Below are positions 46,010 to 58,500 of a stretch of DNA of 64,000 bases, one piece after another. How positions within the stretch are numbered: the first letter of the stretch is position 1; the number at the start of each line of letters is the position of its first letter. Made by a program: the position numbers and the translations under genes. The DNA is from Axinella damicornis (Eukaryota > Porifera > Demospongiae > Axinellida > Axinellidae). The notes beneath the pieces were generated by a model. That model was not told where the DNA came from and did no database searches. It was given only the letters and a program-made list of their open reading frames with translations. Where the stretch lies: assembly GCA_963931865.1 (NCBI GenBank), contig OZ007518.1, forward strand, positions 6,378,570 to 6,442,569, written 5' to 3'.

Positions 46010-47104
46010 GTGAGTGTACTACTTCTACGGCTCCAGGCAGCTAGTATCTCGCTTCAGACAGTTGGTCATAACAAATGTGTCATAGCTAGGGTGGAGTGAA
46101 TGTAAATGTGAATGTTGAACAGTCTTTACCAACCAGACTACATTGGAGGCAGTGGGAACTGTGACCTTTGGGCTTTGAATGTGCCCTTTGTGGTTTGCCC
46201 CTTTACCAGCCCTTTGCACTTTGATGACTTTTAGCAACCACCTGGCAGACAAGGCTTCAGAGGGTTTCTGTACACTATGAATCTCAATGTGCACCCTCTT
46301 GTGTAACAAAGTTCTGCCGAGAACACTGATTGGAGGTCAGTCTTTTATGCTGGTATATAAACATAGCCCAGATCAATTTGTTATTCTAACCTCACCTAAC
46401 CATGGGCAATGCTTGAACTGCTCTAGCTAGCTTGAAAATTGGCCTTGTTCATGAGCACTAGAATTGGAGGCCCTACAAGGTGAGAGGGCTATTTTGTAGG
46501 TCTTAAAATGAGAAATGGCCCGCCCACCTTCTGCCAAGGGCTTTTGCATACCCAAGCTCGGACACGGCGATGCTGTTTGTCACATTTCCGGTGAACCCAC
46601 CCACATCTCCGTTTCCATTCCCATTCTGTTCATGCAATTTTAACCCACACTAAATTAATCCAGATATCACAGAGTTGTGAATCTGATCTGCAGATGCAGA
46701 GCATGCAGAGGCCTCGAGGATCTAGGACTTCGTCACTGCACCAGTACACTATCTCGTAGCGGTACCTATCCCTTCTACTAGGTAAGTAAGTTTTCTGTAG
46801 TCTCATAGACTTAGGATTTCTGTGTGACATGAATGGAAATTTCCTGAGGTGCATGGCCAAAATACACCCCTATAGATAACTTCCTGTTATCCTGACCCAT
46901 CCCTAACATGTCAGGACAGCTTCTCCAACTTGGTCACAGGTTAATACTTAAAAAGGTGAGCAGAGCCAATGTGCCCCGCCAATTCCTTCGCACAGTTGCT
47001 GAGAAGAGTAAGGGCAGGGGTGTCCAGACCCCCCCCCCATCCGGACATATACCAGCATCTAGTACTAGTGGGGACTATGATTATGGCAAAAGTATGTCAC
47101 AAAT

Positions 47105-47222
47105 GCCCTCCCTCCCACATGTGCACACACCTCCCTCTCCCGCACCCTTCCTCCCACATGCACACACACCTCCCTCTCCCGCACCCTTCCTCCCACATGT
47201 GCACACACCTCCCTCTCCAACA
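47105..47222. repeat. ~42-base CCTCCCTCTCCCGCACCCTT repeat
   Basis: Three units of CCTCCCACATGTGCACACA plus CCTCCCTCTCCCGCACCC. Frames through it are repetitive. Confidence 0.8.
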
Positions 47223-47779
47223 CCCACCTACATCCCTGTGCCCCACCCCTGACACAAAGTCAGTCCCTGATCGGCAATAGCTTCATGCTGGGTGAGCTGT
47301 AGCAAGTTTTTGCAATGTCAGTTCACAGTAACATTTTGCACCCCAACTCCCCATTCCCTAACCTTGACCATAATGTTCCTTCCTACTAGGGTCCTCCTAG
47401 CCTCATTCCCAGGCTGTTTTTGGAGGGAGAAACGGCCTGGCAACTTCCAAACTGTTTACGGACGTAACGTCACGGCAATTGCATACCTCATTCAAGCAGT
47501 GAAGTCCACGTGATACTTCTGATGAGTCCCCTGACGGTGCAAATCCACTGCACTTCCTACGTCTACCATCCAGTTCAGGGACGAACATGCACACAGGTGT
47601 GTAATAATTATGCCCTAGCACTTTAACCCCTTCACCATTAGATTCACACTTCCATAAGGCTCATATGACTCCTTATTGCTTTTCTCTATTTCCTATGGCA
47701 CCAAGTGGCCATGTAGGCTGCCTTGAAGTCACTCCCATTGCCTGGTTATGTACAAGGTGTGTAATGGTGTGTTTGTGTA

Positions 47780-48181
47780 TAGTAGCCTCGTACCAAGGCC
47801 CATGGGCGGAATGCAGAAAAGGGCGTGGTGACACTTGGCTAAATCCCATAATAATTATGTGCTCAGACAGCATGATTATGTAAGCGATTACATTCCTAAC
47901 TGGATGCCTTCAAATTCATGTAGCAAGTGTATAGATAGCTGTTTGTGATGGCTAAGTGGAAAGTCCTTGCCAGAGGTGAGTCTGGGAGGCTAGAAAAGTG
48001 GTTTCATGTGGTTAAAGAATTGAAGTAATATGCACTGTATGCAGTAATTGGCAATGGACGAACATGATTCGTCTACCCAAAATCAAGACTGCTGACTCAG
48101 TACATGTATGCATACAGGAATTTGCCAAGTGTCACCAGACCCTTTTCCACGTTCTGCGTGTGGGCCTGGGTACGGGTAGTC
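47780..48181. mobile_element. 402-base TAGTAGCCTCGTACC MITE with 10-bp TSD
   Basis: Ends TAGTAGCCTCGTACCAAGGC and GGGCCTGGGTACGGGTAGTC. The flanks are identical TGTTTGTGTA at 47770-47779 and 48182-48191. The interior matches 16108-16495 in reverse. It shows that longer members share the termini of the short palindromes. Confidence 0.82.
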
Positions 48182-49131
48182 TGTTTGTGTAAGGGAGGAG
48201 GAGAGAGAGGAGGGATGACTTGTGTGATTGAATTACTGCAAGCTTCCAAACCTGCATGCTAAACGGGATGGTTCTTTCTCCATACTTACACATGTACCAC
48301 TGTACACACCTCCCAACACAGCCTGTGAGGTGAATGTCCTGTAGTCCTGCAGGTAACAACAAGTGGTGCACTGACAGTGACAGCCACTGTCCCAGAAGCA
48401 CACAGCAGACCATGGTTCAACAGTGCAGGTCCGGTCTGCTTCTGGTGAATGTACGACTCTGCCTTCTACCATCACAGAACTACATATACCCTCAGAACAT
48501 CTGGACATTCACAGTCATGATTTATTATCAAAATCTGGTCTATGCAGCTAAAACAATTACATTGTAATTGATAATGCTGACACTTATGGTTCTACAGTAT
48601 GGTTAGTGAAGGAGAAATCCCTCATGCTCAGGGCATACATCAAGACCTAGTTCATTACGCACAGATGTATCACTCGTGGGGAAAGAGATAGGGAGGGACA
48701 GGGATTCATGTTTGCCAGCAAGGAGAGGAGGAACTACTATGATAAATTATAAGATTAGTGTGAACGTTTATACTTCCGTGATGGCCCCCACAATGAAGGA
48801 TGGCACTAGAGGAAAGTCCACCCAAACACCCTGGATTCAATTCCTAAAGAGGTACATGTACATGTACCTACCACGCATTTGTGAGTTGAGACAGCTGTAG
48901 TTCCTTAATTGTTAGGTGCAAATAATGAATTATTAGTGATGAAGTTGAGAATAATACATACAATGAGCAGAATAATAATCAAATGACAATTAAGAGAGTG
49001 AACATACAATCGCATATTATAAAGCTTAGAATGAAGACTTTGATCCTCTTGCATGATATCCTGTCTATATGACTGCTCCAAGTGCATGCACGGTCCGTTT
49101 CTCATCCTACCATATTTTAGCAATGCACAAG

Positions 49132-51023
49132 TCATGTCAGAAGGACAGTGTGCCAGATAATTCCAACTGAAGACAGCAAAGTCCTAGAGGCAGGAATCAA
49201 ATTGTTCTCTTCTACTCGACACTTGGATTCGTCCTCAGAAAATTGTTGTAGTGGAAGTAGCTTTTGGAGGATGCATGGGTCAATGACAGCAGACAATGCT
49301 GTGTGGTTTTGGACCATCTCCTCTTTGTGCCCTTGAATCACGCACTCAAGGAAAGATACATGCCCTGAGAGATCTACTGACTCGTTGCAACAATACTCCA
49401 GCAAAGAGAGTATCCAAGTGTAGATCGGAAGGATGTATCGAGTAGTAAACAGAGTAGATTCAAGTACAAAAAAGGAATTGCCTAATCTTTTCTGTGTATT
49501 TTCTGTGGTGTCCTTGTACAGGAACTCGGAAGAAAGGGTGCACAAAAACTCAAGAACTTTGCAAGCCCTCATCCCTAGGCCATGCCTCCGATCCTGTTTC
49601 AACCCTTTGACACGTTGCATCACATCAGGATTAAATCCCTCCTCTGTCACTGCCTTATCAAAAGCATTAAAATGCTCATAACATTGTGCAATGATTGGCT
49701 GCAGTGTGTCAGGGTTAGCATTCCGTTGGAATTCATCCATAGCCACCATCCACTCCTTGAAGAAAGCAGAAAGATCTACAAGTAAGCCACAAAAGATTGG
49801 ATTGAGGTGCAGGTTTTTGAAGCTATATCGGCTTGAAAGGCTCTTGAGTAAATCGTTGAAGAGGCGTTCAAAGCTACCTTTTGGAACATTTGTACTTCTG
49901 ACTACAGCTATTAGCTCAGTCATCTGTGAGATGTAAACGTCATGTTTGGAGCGAAGAATGCTTTGCTTGATCAGCAACGATTGAGCTGGGACTTGAAAGG
50001 ATGTAGGAATGGGAGATACTTTATCAGGAACCAACTTTGGAAGAAGCAGAAAGTGTCGTCGCAGTCACCTTCTGCCAAACCCTGTGCCCTTTCAAAGTGT
50101 TGGAAGAGAGCCTGGCTTTGCTGCCTTTGCTCATTTGTGGACATGACCTCAGCAAGGTCACCCTCCGACACCTTGGCTGACAGGTTGGCCAAGTATTGTA
50201 CATCTTTTGGCAGAAGATTCTCAGACAGGTGCTCCATATGAGCTGTGAATAGGCTGTGAGTGCATGTAGAAGTATGTCAACACACATCCTCTATCTGATT
50301 GTTTTTGCACCATTTACTGAGGGGTTATTAGCTACTGAGCTAATTTAAACGCACATCAATGCACAAAACAAACGTACTCACTCTACATTTCTGTCGACCC
50401 TTTTGTTATTCTCTCATCCGACTGCATGCAATGCTCGCAAACAACAGTAGTTTGGTTGGTGTTAACTGCGTAGAGCTTTCTCTGTACATCAGCCAAGTCA
50501 CTCACACTCAGCTGGTCTAAAGGTATTGAAAACATGAATCAGTAGCCCTTCAAAGTGTTTAACTGGATGCATGAGTAATTACACACTTGAAGCAAGAGCA
50601 TATGTACGTAAGTAGGTTTATATGACTGTGTGCTAACTAAGAGACATCATACATACCTAATGGCTTGCAGGCACAGAAATCATACAGTCATACCTAATGG
50701 CTTGGGATGTTGTAGCGATTGAGGTTGCAGTGACAGAGGTTGTGGTAATGAAACATGTTCAGCTTGAATTTGCTCTGCTAACTGATGATCTCTGGCTGTG
50801 GGGCTCTTCAGGGCTTTCACCATTGCCTCCCAAGTGGGAGATGGATCAATCCCCTTCAGTCCCTCCTTCAGGGTTTCACGAAAGAACAGAGAGGGATCGC
50901 CATGGTGCTTGGTGTCAATGCTGTCCAGAGTGGGAACTTTCGGGCCTAGCTCTAATCCTACGTTATACCACCTGGTGTTAACTGCATAGAGCTTTCTCTG
51001 TATGTCTGCCAAGTCACTCCGGT
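49132..51023 (-). CDS. Death-domain protein with unfamiliar C-terminal domain
   Basis: Exon 51023-50694 encodes a death domain (DLADIQRKLYAVNTRWYNVG, LELGPKVPTLDSIDT, TWEAMVKALKSP, HQLAEQI), a six-helix adaptor fold of apoptosis and immune signalling. It ends in phase 1 and joins in frame to exon 50242-49132, which opens AHMEHLSENLLPKDVQYLAN and continues to TGA at 49132. One single-base frame change lies near 50050. The last ~290 residues (KNLHLNPIFCGLLVDLSAFF, MRACKVLEFLCTLSSEFLY) look helical and match nothing I recognise. A second copy of the start of the death-domain exon lies between them (50517-50409) but stops at TAG after about 40 residues. No start exon was found. Confidence 0.6.
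50409..50517 (-). pseudogene. Truncated second death-domain exon
   Basis: This repeats the acceptor CCTTTAGACC and the peptide SDLADVQRKLYAVNT of the exon at 51023, then diverges (VVCEHCMQSDERITKG) to a TAG. It is a partial tandem duplication, or possibly an alternative last exon. Its phase would also accept splicing from an upstream exon. Confidence 0.6.
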
Positions 51024-52300
51024 CTAAAGGGGGGTAATTAAAATGTAACCATGTAGGTCTTCAATGAGATTTTGCAAGATTTTATTTGAGTGCTTAACTG
51101 AGTAATCATTCACTTGAATGCCATCTATAGAATTAAGAGGCATGATGGTGCGGCCATGCCACCTATAGTTTGGGGAACTTGACTGGACTCTCCTGTGGGA
51201 TCACAGCATTCAGGCCAAGCTGTGCTGGAAAAAATTAGCAAGGATTTGACTTTCAACAGGAAAAATATAAGAGGATTTGATAAGATGCAGAGGATTTAAT
51301 GATCATGCACTCCAGCAGAGGTTGATGTCAGGCTTGTCAGTTATGTTAGCCCAGTCACTGTTCTATCAAGCATTTCACAAGCTTTCTCAAAGTCTCATTG
51401 CCAAACCTCCTTTGGAAGAGTACAAGGGCGTTTGTTTGCATGGGTGAGGTTAAAACTGGAGACAATGTTTTGCAGCTTGGGGTGCAGGGGATGGGTAGAC
51501 GACAAGAAATCAATATATAAGTACAAAGTGAGCAAACAAAGAAACATCAATATTACAAAGAGCATCATGGAGACTATCTAGCTAAAGTATCAACACAACT
51601 ACTGGGAGGTCTATAAAACAAACAAACACAGTTTACAGATTGGCTCGCAACTAAATGCCAAACTTGTGATTAGCTCAGGTGACAGTTATCAGACCCTAAA
51701 TGTGTTTGGAACCAATGTCAGCGACATTGCACAGCAACACCCCCAAACAACGCACTCACTGCTATCTGCTACGCAGTTCACATTCACCCTTTCCAACAAT
51801 GTTGTAACCAGTGTTACCAGGCACGACTCCTGACTGTAAGCCACCACCTCTGCATGTATACCGGTATTTAGTACTGTAACAACTATTGGGTTTCCAGGTG
51901 TAGCTTGCACCTTTGGCCGTCATTATCTATGCATCCATGACTGTACCTTGTAACCTTTGATTCAACTTGTTCATCAGATTCAGTTTCGGAACCTTCCTCT
52001 CAATCATCTGTCATTCTGGCAAAGTTAATGCTACAATACTGCATTGAATAAGACTTACGTATACGCTACAACCAGTAATAATGATTGTCCAACATAACAT
52101 AACGTATGGCTTTTAGTGACAGACATTTGATCACAGTGTAGCTATCACCTACAACTCGCTCACGCTCGCCCCACAATGCACAGCATTCCCCTATTTATTT
52201 GCAGAGGTGCTAGCGAGCTGGTTCCAGCATTGTAGAGGTGATAGTCTGTGTGCTGGCTCCTTGGCATACTATAGTGTGCATGCTGGCTCCCCGGCCGGTG

Positions 52301-52346
52301 TAGTCTCGCGGGGCCAGACCCGTGTGGGTTTGGCCCCGCGAGACTA
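52301..52346. mobile_element. TAGTCTCGCGGGGCC palindrome
   Basis: A 46-base perfect-looking hairpin with GTGTGG at its centre. The flanks GGCCGGTG and GGCCGGTA match at seven of eight bases. Confidence 0.8.
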
Positions 52347-52377
52347 GGCCGGTATGCGTGCTGCAAGGCACCAGGTA

Positions 52378-52487
52378 TAGTCTAGCGGGCTAGCCCCTCG
52401 AATTTTCCCCAGTACGGATCGACTCACGCGCGCATACTGAAAGCGATCGCGCGCTGGAGAAAGCGAAGGGCTAGCTTGTTAGACTAG
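52378..52487. mobile_element. TAGTCTAGCGGGCTAGCCC MITE with 10-bp TSD
   Basis: A 110-base element with inverted ends TAGTCTAGC...GTTAGACTA, flanked by identical GCACCAGGTA at 52368-52377 and 52488-52497. The duplication is one base longer than in most copies. Confidence 0.85.
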
Positions 52488-52577
52488 CACCAGGTACTGG
52501 TGTGCTGGGTGCATGGGCTGGGTGGGTGGGGCTAGAACCTTGCAAACGAAAATATTTCAAACTTTCCGTTATTTTAG

Positions 52578-55500
52578 ATAGGAATTCAGCCCTATGTCAT
52601 TGCATTGCTGATACTGGAAAAAGAGCACGACTTCCTATCTTCCTGAACCCCTGCCAGCTGCGGGTAGCAGCGGAGAAGACTTTCAGAAGGTTGTATGTCG
52701 CACATGCCAGGTCAGCTAACATTCAGTCATTTCGACCTACCCATAATTTGCACTAAAATGCGAAGAACAGCAGTAAGCTATGTATTAGTTTACTGCAATT
52801 CCACTTTAGCATTCATTTTGTGTATAATTTTTATATTCTTAGGTATGTCCTCACAAGTGGAATGGTACGACTCATGGCAACACGGACAGAAGACCATTGG
52901 TTCATCCACTGTGTGAGGTAAGCAACATGTACAGAAGATCTCATTCTTCTTGGTTTCAACCCACAAATGCAGACTGAGGGAAATGGGGTCAGCTCTCTCT
53001 CTTGCATAAAGTTCTTATTCTGGTTGTATCTGTAGCTTGCTGGGTTGTTGCCGTGACATAAGTCGGTGGTGTATGTAATTGACAGGGGCGTAGCTAGGAT
53101 TTGGAGACTGAGGAGGCATTGAGTTCTCAGCTTGCACGCAGCAAACATTTTTCAAGCTAATTAATCATTCATGAGTTAATCCGCAGTGCGTGCAAACAGT
53201 TGCTCTCGAAATGCTACAGCAATATACCAGTGTCCTGACTGTCCCGGACTTGCAGCACTATTAGCGTTAAGAGTATACGCCGGCTCATGGTCAGCCTAGC
53301 TCCTGTGTTTGTCATCAGATCGAATGCACATCGTACGCGGAGTGTGCGAGACTCCAGACACGCGCGTGATTATCCAGAAAAGCAAGGAGGCAACTGCCTC
53401 CCTTGCCTCATTGCTAGCTACGCCCATGATTGATGCTTGCTTGTCTTTAGTCAGTGCTGCTTGCATGTTTTTCTGTGGTGGTTGTGGTCGAGGTGTCAAA
53501 TTGTTGTAGACTCTCACTGAAAAGTCCTCAACTCATTCAACTCTTACCCAGAGGTTTGTTCAGTATGTAGAATCTGGATAGCCTCATTCCCACCCCAGCG
53601 TTTGTCGCTTTCAGTACTAATGAAGGGGAAGGCCTGGTAATACTCGCAGGCCCATAGGGAGGGGGGTTCGAGGTGGTTCGCACGAACCCCCCTTCTGGGC
53701 AGGCACAGCATCTAGCTTCACAAACTACCGGCCGTTTCTTTGTAAGTAGCCATAGAGAAATCACCGTCGTTCACAGTTTCTGCAGCGTGTGCACCTGTCA
53801 CAGCCGCCTAGCGCCAGAGCACATCGTGGTATTAAAGACTCACGTGATGGAACAACAGAAACGTATGTGTCAATGTCACGTCACGTTCTCGTACGCACGC
53901 GCTCATCATTACACTTGTATGCAATGCGAGTGAGACGGTCACAGATTGCAAGGAAGCCAGAAGCAGTGGCAGTGCAGTGCAAAGCAGCTACGAGAGCCCA
54001 TGTACGTAGGACCGCGAAGAATATTTTTCCGTGCTTCGCGCAGATTGGATTGGCGCTACATGACACTGTTCACTGCCTTCGGCAGTGCCTGTACCGAACC
54101 CCCGTCCTGGAAATCCGGGCCTGACTCATCATATGCAGTGACGTAGATGGATATTGGGTGGAGTGTGGAGGGGTGGCACGTTCGCGTGACGAGTTTTACC
54201 AAGCTTCACTTACGTTAGTACTGCAGGTGACAAATGCTGGGGTGACAAGGCCTGGGAATGAGGCTAGAATCCTGTCTAAGGAGCCATCGGTCAAATGAAA
54301 GGTCATGTCCCAGAGATGGACCTCCAAATTGCTGCTGGCTTGCTGTTGTGATTGTGTGTGTCAGCTTTTCTCCACTCACAATGGCTGGCGCGGCATTAAG
54401 CACTTGCGTGTACGGCCGGCCACATGCACAGCTAAACAGTCGCCTCCTGATATTGACAACTCACTGTGCTGGGGAGTACAAACACATTCTGTATGCCGCC
54501 AGTACCCCAGTTAGCAGCTGCACCGAATCAGGGAGTCTTTAATAGACTTGACCAACAGGGGCGGATACAGGATTTGTGAAAGGGGGGGGGGGGGGGGGGG
54601 GGGGGGGTCACTATATATTACACGCTGCCGGAGGTAGTGCATAGAGGTGCGTAGTACTGATCAGCTACTACGCACTAGTTCTTATGCAATGCAATTTCGC
54701 ACTGCGCGTTCACGAGTATCCCGTAAACTTAAAGCTACTCAAGAATTACTTTGTTGCTTCCCTAATTGAAGGGATGGCTGGTGGCCATGTGGTGAAAACA
54801 TTCGACTGCTAATCGAAAGGTTGCTGGTTCGAATCCCACCATGCCATATACGACTCAGCTCTGCCTTAAAAGATTAGTAGGTGTGTTCTTTTAGGTGTGA
54901 TTTCGTGACTGCTATAGTTCTTTACGTGATGGCCATTATTACCATTTCCCACACACACATGCAGATCTGGCTCCCTCCCACTCCTCCCTCGGAAGATGCT
55001 GGGGACCTCTACATGGACCTGGCCCTGGAAATATCCTACGATACTCAAACACCATGAGCGTTTTCTTTCTCGTCCCTTACAGGTAGAACAACCACAGGAA
55101 TGGTCAGAATGTAGAATCAGGAATGGACACACTGTCCACATGTACAGCTGACTCATTCCCAGACCCTCCCTGAAAGTGGAAATAGGGTCTGGTGTTCTGA
55201 GCAATGTTTCTTGTCACATGGGGCAAGGCGTAAAGAGTGTCATAATTGCACTTTTAAATTTGGATGTCTGATGCCTCAGCGCATATAGACTACTACGCAG
55301 CATGGTTGACAAAAGCTTGAGATGGCTGTTGGCCAGGACAGCCGAAAACAAACTGGGAGACAAGCTTTCACTATGCATGGGACTATATACAACAGCCGTC
55401 TGCCTGACTTCCTACGTCGTTCACCTTCTGCCATGCATCTGATTTGAGATCTCTAATCCGAGCTCTGCCCCACTCTAAGTGACAAGAAATGTTGCTCAGA

Positions 55501-58500
55501 CACTCTTTCTTGCACGTGCGGGAGGGTGTGGGCATGAGACTAGGATGAGACTTCACGTGCAGTGTTCATTGCAGTGACGATTACTATGATGTGTTTGAAC
55601 TATGGAGAAAGAGCTCAATAGTCAGTAGGTCAAATTAGTTCCAGTGTCAAATTTGTAACCTCACACCCATTTTTTTTCACAACAATCAGAATCATTGATG
55701 AAGGCACACAAGTCTACTGCAAAACAGACCAAGTGAGTTGGAACAGCTAGGGCATGCTATACAAGAATGCCTACATTGCCCAGCCTCCCTCACTGATCGA
55801 GGCAAAAAAGACATCATGATAGGCCCTATTGAAACGAGGAACTTTTCTTAATCCATATTGCTCCTAAGTATTGGTTGTCTTTCCTCACAGGCAGCATGTC
55901 AATGTGCCTCCCTCACTGTTCTGGCGGCGACTGGCTGCAGACTCCCTCTCCACCAAGCTGAAGAAACTCAACACACTCAAATCCAAAGATCAGTTCACAC
56001 CCCTTCTGGAGCAGCAGCCAGTGAGTGTGTCCATACCGTACATGTACATATCACGGAGGGGGGGGGGGCTGTAAGCCCCCCCCCCTGCTCACTACTTATG
56101 GGCACACCCCTAGTATTATAATGTGTGATGATTGTGCAATCACCATGCAGTGCACAACAGAAGCGGAAAGTGCTAGTAGGGCAGTGGAAAGCACGAAGTT
56201 GCCACAAGAGCCCTTCCGGACAGAAAAAAAAATTCCTGTGCTTTGCACCGTTTCTGGACTACATCTACTTCATAGCCTCTGTATGGAGGCACAAACCTCC
56301 ATTGGGCTTTCAACTCCTCCTCCCAGCCCCCATATTCCCAGCATAGCCGCCCCTGCATGTAATTGTTGTGTGTAGAGTAAATCCAGCTTCATACACTTGC
56401 CATCTCAGATTTTTGTCTCGCAGCTTTGGAGAAAGATACATGTAGGGAAGAAAGCCTAGGAGGGTTGGCAATATGTGTCTTCTGGTTTCAAAAGCAACGG
56501 AACTTTTGTAATTTGCATCATTTCGGCATGTAAGCTGCGGAGCCGGGAAGACGAAAGGACTTGTACCATCCAGGAGCATCCACAGAGCTACCAAAGCTTC
56601 CAGTGACATCATGGTAGCCATGTTTTAATCCAGAAATCACCCCTGGCTTTCCATCCCAATCAAAGCTGTGAGGGATGAAAAGCTGGCTAGCACACCACTC
56701 CCTGCTTGATGTTTTTATATACAGTGTGTACAGGGAAATATCACGAGTCTGTTGCCGTATTGTCACGAGTGCCGCAGACAATATAGCTACAGACGAGTGA
56801 TGTTTCCCAATATACACTGTATAACACATTTATCATGTTTCCCGACCCTGTGGCTATAGGAACGCGTCAAAATCGATATCACGGCACTGCTTGGTAACGG
56901 TCGCGGCTTGGCAACAGTAGCGCCTCACAATCAGCATACCATAGATAATACAGTTGTATGAGTGTACTAACTGTACAGCCTCGTTCCCAGGCTGCGTGGG
57001 ACTTACTGTGCAACCTGAAATGGCCGACCGCAACTTGGTTTGCAGTTGAGAAGCAGGCCTCTTGTTGTTCTTTGATAGTTCTAATATGCGAGCTCCGAGT
57101 AAGTTGGCCGCCGCCCCCTACTAGTCATGCCTGGTCCACACCTCCATCCACTCTATATAGCAGCAGTAAGGTAGCAGCAGTAAGGTTCCAGGCCAGCATC
57201 TTGCATGCAACTCCTTGTGTCATTAATACATTGGTGCCATGGCAATAACGTTCATGCCCTAAGGGACGTGATAACCCACTTCCTGCATGGGTGATATGTA
57301 TAGGTTATATCCCTGGCCAGCGGGATATAAGACCCGTTATATCCCGCGGGAGAGGTCAGTGCTTGAGTGGAGCCGAGGAGGTGCCGAGCTAGGGCGAAGC
57401 CCGAGGCACTTCCGAGGCGGAACAAAAGCACTGGCCTCTCCCAAGGGATGTAACGGGTCTTACATCCCGCTGGCCAGGGATACAACTAACTTATACTATG
57501 CTTAGCCTATTCTAAGGTGAGCACACTGTGTAGACATAGATACTGTGGTGTAGGCACTCACCGATCAGTGGCAGAGGCATCCGTGACACTTGACTGAGGT
57601 AGCAGTAAAGGCACGAGTACTTGGCTAGACTAACAAAGCTAGCTCTTTGCTTTCTCGTGCACACGATCGCTTACAGTATGCGCGCGCGGCCGCCCGCGGG
57701 ATGTATGACCCGTTATTGCCCACAAATACTGTAACCTGATTGGTTAGAATAGACTAAGTATAGTATAAGGGAAAATATCGCCCTAGTTGCTTTAGCTAGC
57801 ATTTGCCATACATTCTCTATGGGAATAGCCGTATCAGAGTCATATGATAAGTCTGTTTACACATGTACATCCTAATGAGGTGGTGCATGTTAATTCTGCA
57901 GGAGGGGGCCTGACTGGTCACATATTGAAGACTGGATCCTACTGAAGGTGTGTTCAGTACAATGTCTGTTACAGCTCTAATGTGTGGTTACAGCAGAACT
58001 TACACATAGTTCAAACTGTGACTTTCGATCAATTATGTGGCCTGCTTCAGATCAGTGCACGCCCTGTAGTGTTGCATTTTGTGTGTATGATCAGGAGCGC
58101 ATAATGAGGTAGAGAGCGGAAGGAAGGAGCGTGACCAACAGATTAAACTTTCCCATGGTACATGTAGTCCCATTACTATGTTTAGCATGCACGTGTATCG
58201 TTGTTTTTCTGTGATGCATTTGACTGACTTCAGCGACTGGCCAAATCTCATCGGGAGAGAGAGAGCATAGTGTCTGTTAATGTCGCGAGATGTTTCCCAG
58301 CCGTCATGAACTCCAGAAAAGCAGAAGGGGAGGTTATTTTCACTAGTCGAGACGCCCGCTTGACTTGTGTGAAGTGGCTCAATCAACTGCATTGTCATAC
58401 AGCACTTTCTCTCGAGGTCTGTCACTACCAGTGTGTCATTCCCCTGCCTCGCTACGTACCATTGGAGTCCTGATACTGGCCTTTTCTCTAAAGTACAGCG

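Larger units (their letters stand above)
46010..49131. other. Mostly non-coding, repeats
   Basis: No gene supported. It contains a possible Cys-rich minus-strand piece near 48330-48430, a ~42-base minisatellite (47105-47222), a MITE half at 47400-47450 and the 402-base element at 47780-48181. Confidence 0.45.
51024..52577. other. No gene recognised; two MITEs
   Basis: Apart from the MITEs at 52301 and 52378, no known domain is visible. A minus-strand frame at 51689-51910 is Val- and Cys-rich but has no recognised family. Confidence 0.4.

Noticed and set aside
48233..48508. Cys-rich minus-strand frame as a secreted domain
   Set aside because: Cysteine spacing fits no known module and no splice-linked neighbours were found.
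50040..50075. A 34-base GT...AG mini-intron explaining the frame change in the death-domain gene
   Set aside because: Removing it leads to a stop within a few codons, and 34 bases is very short for an animal intron.
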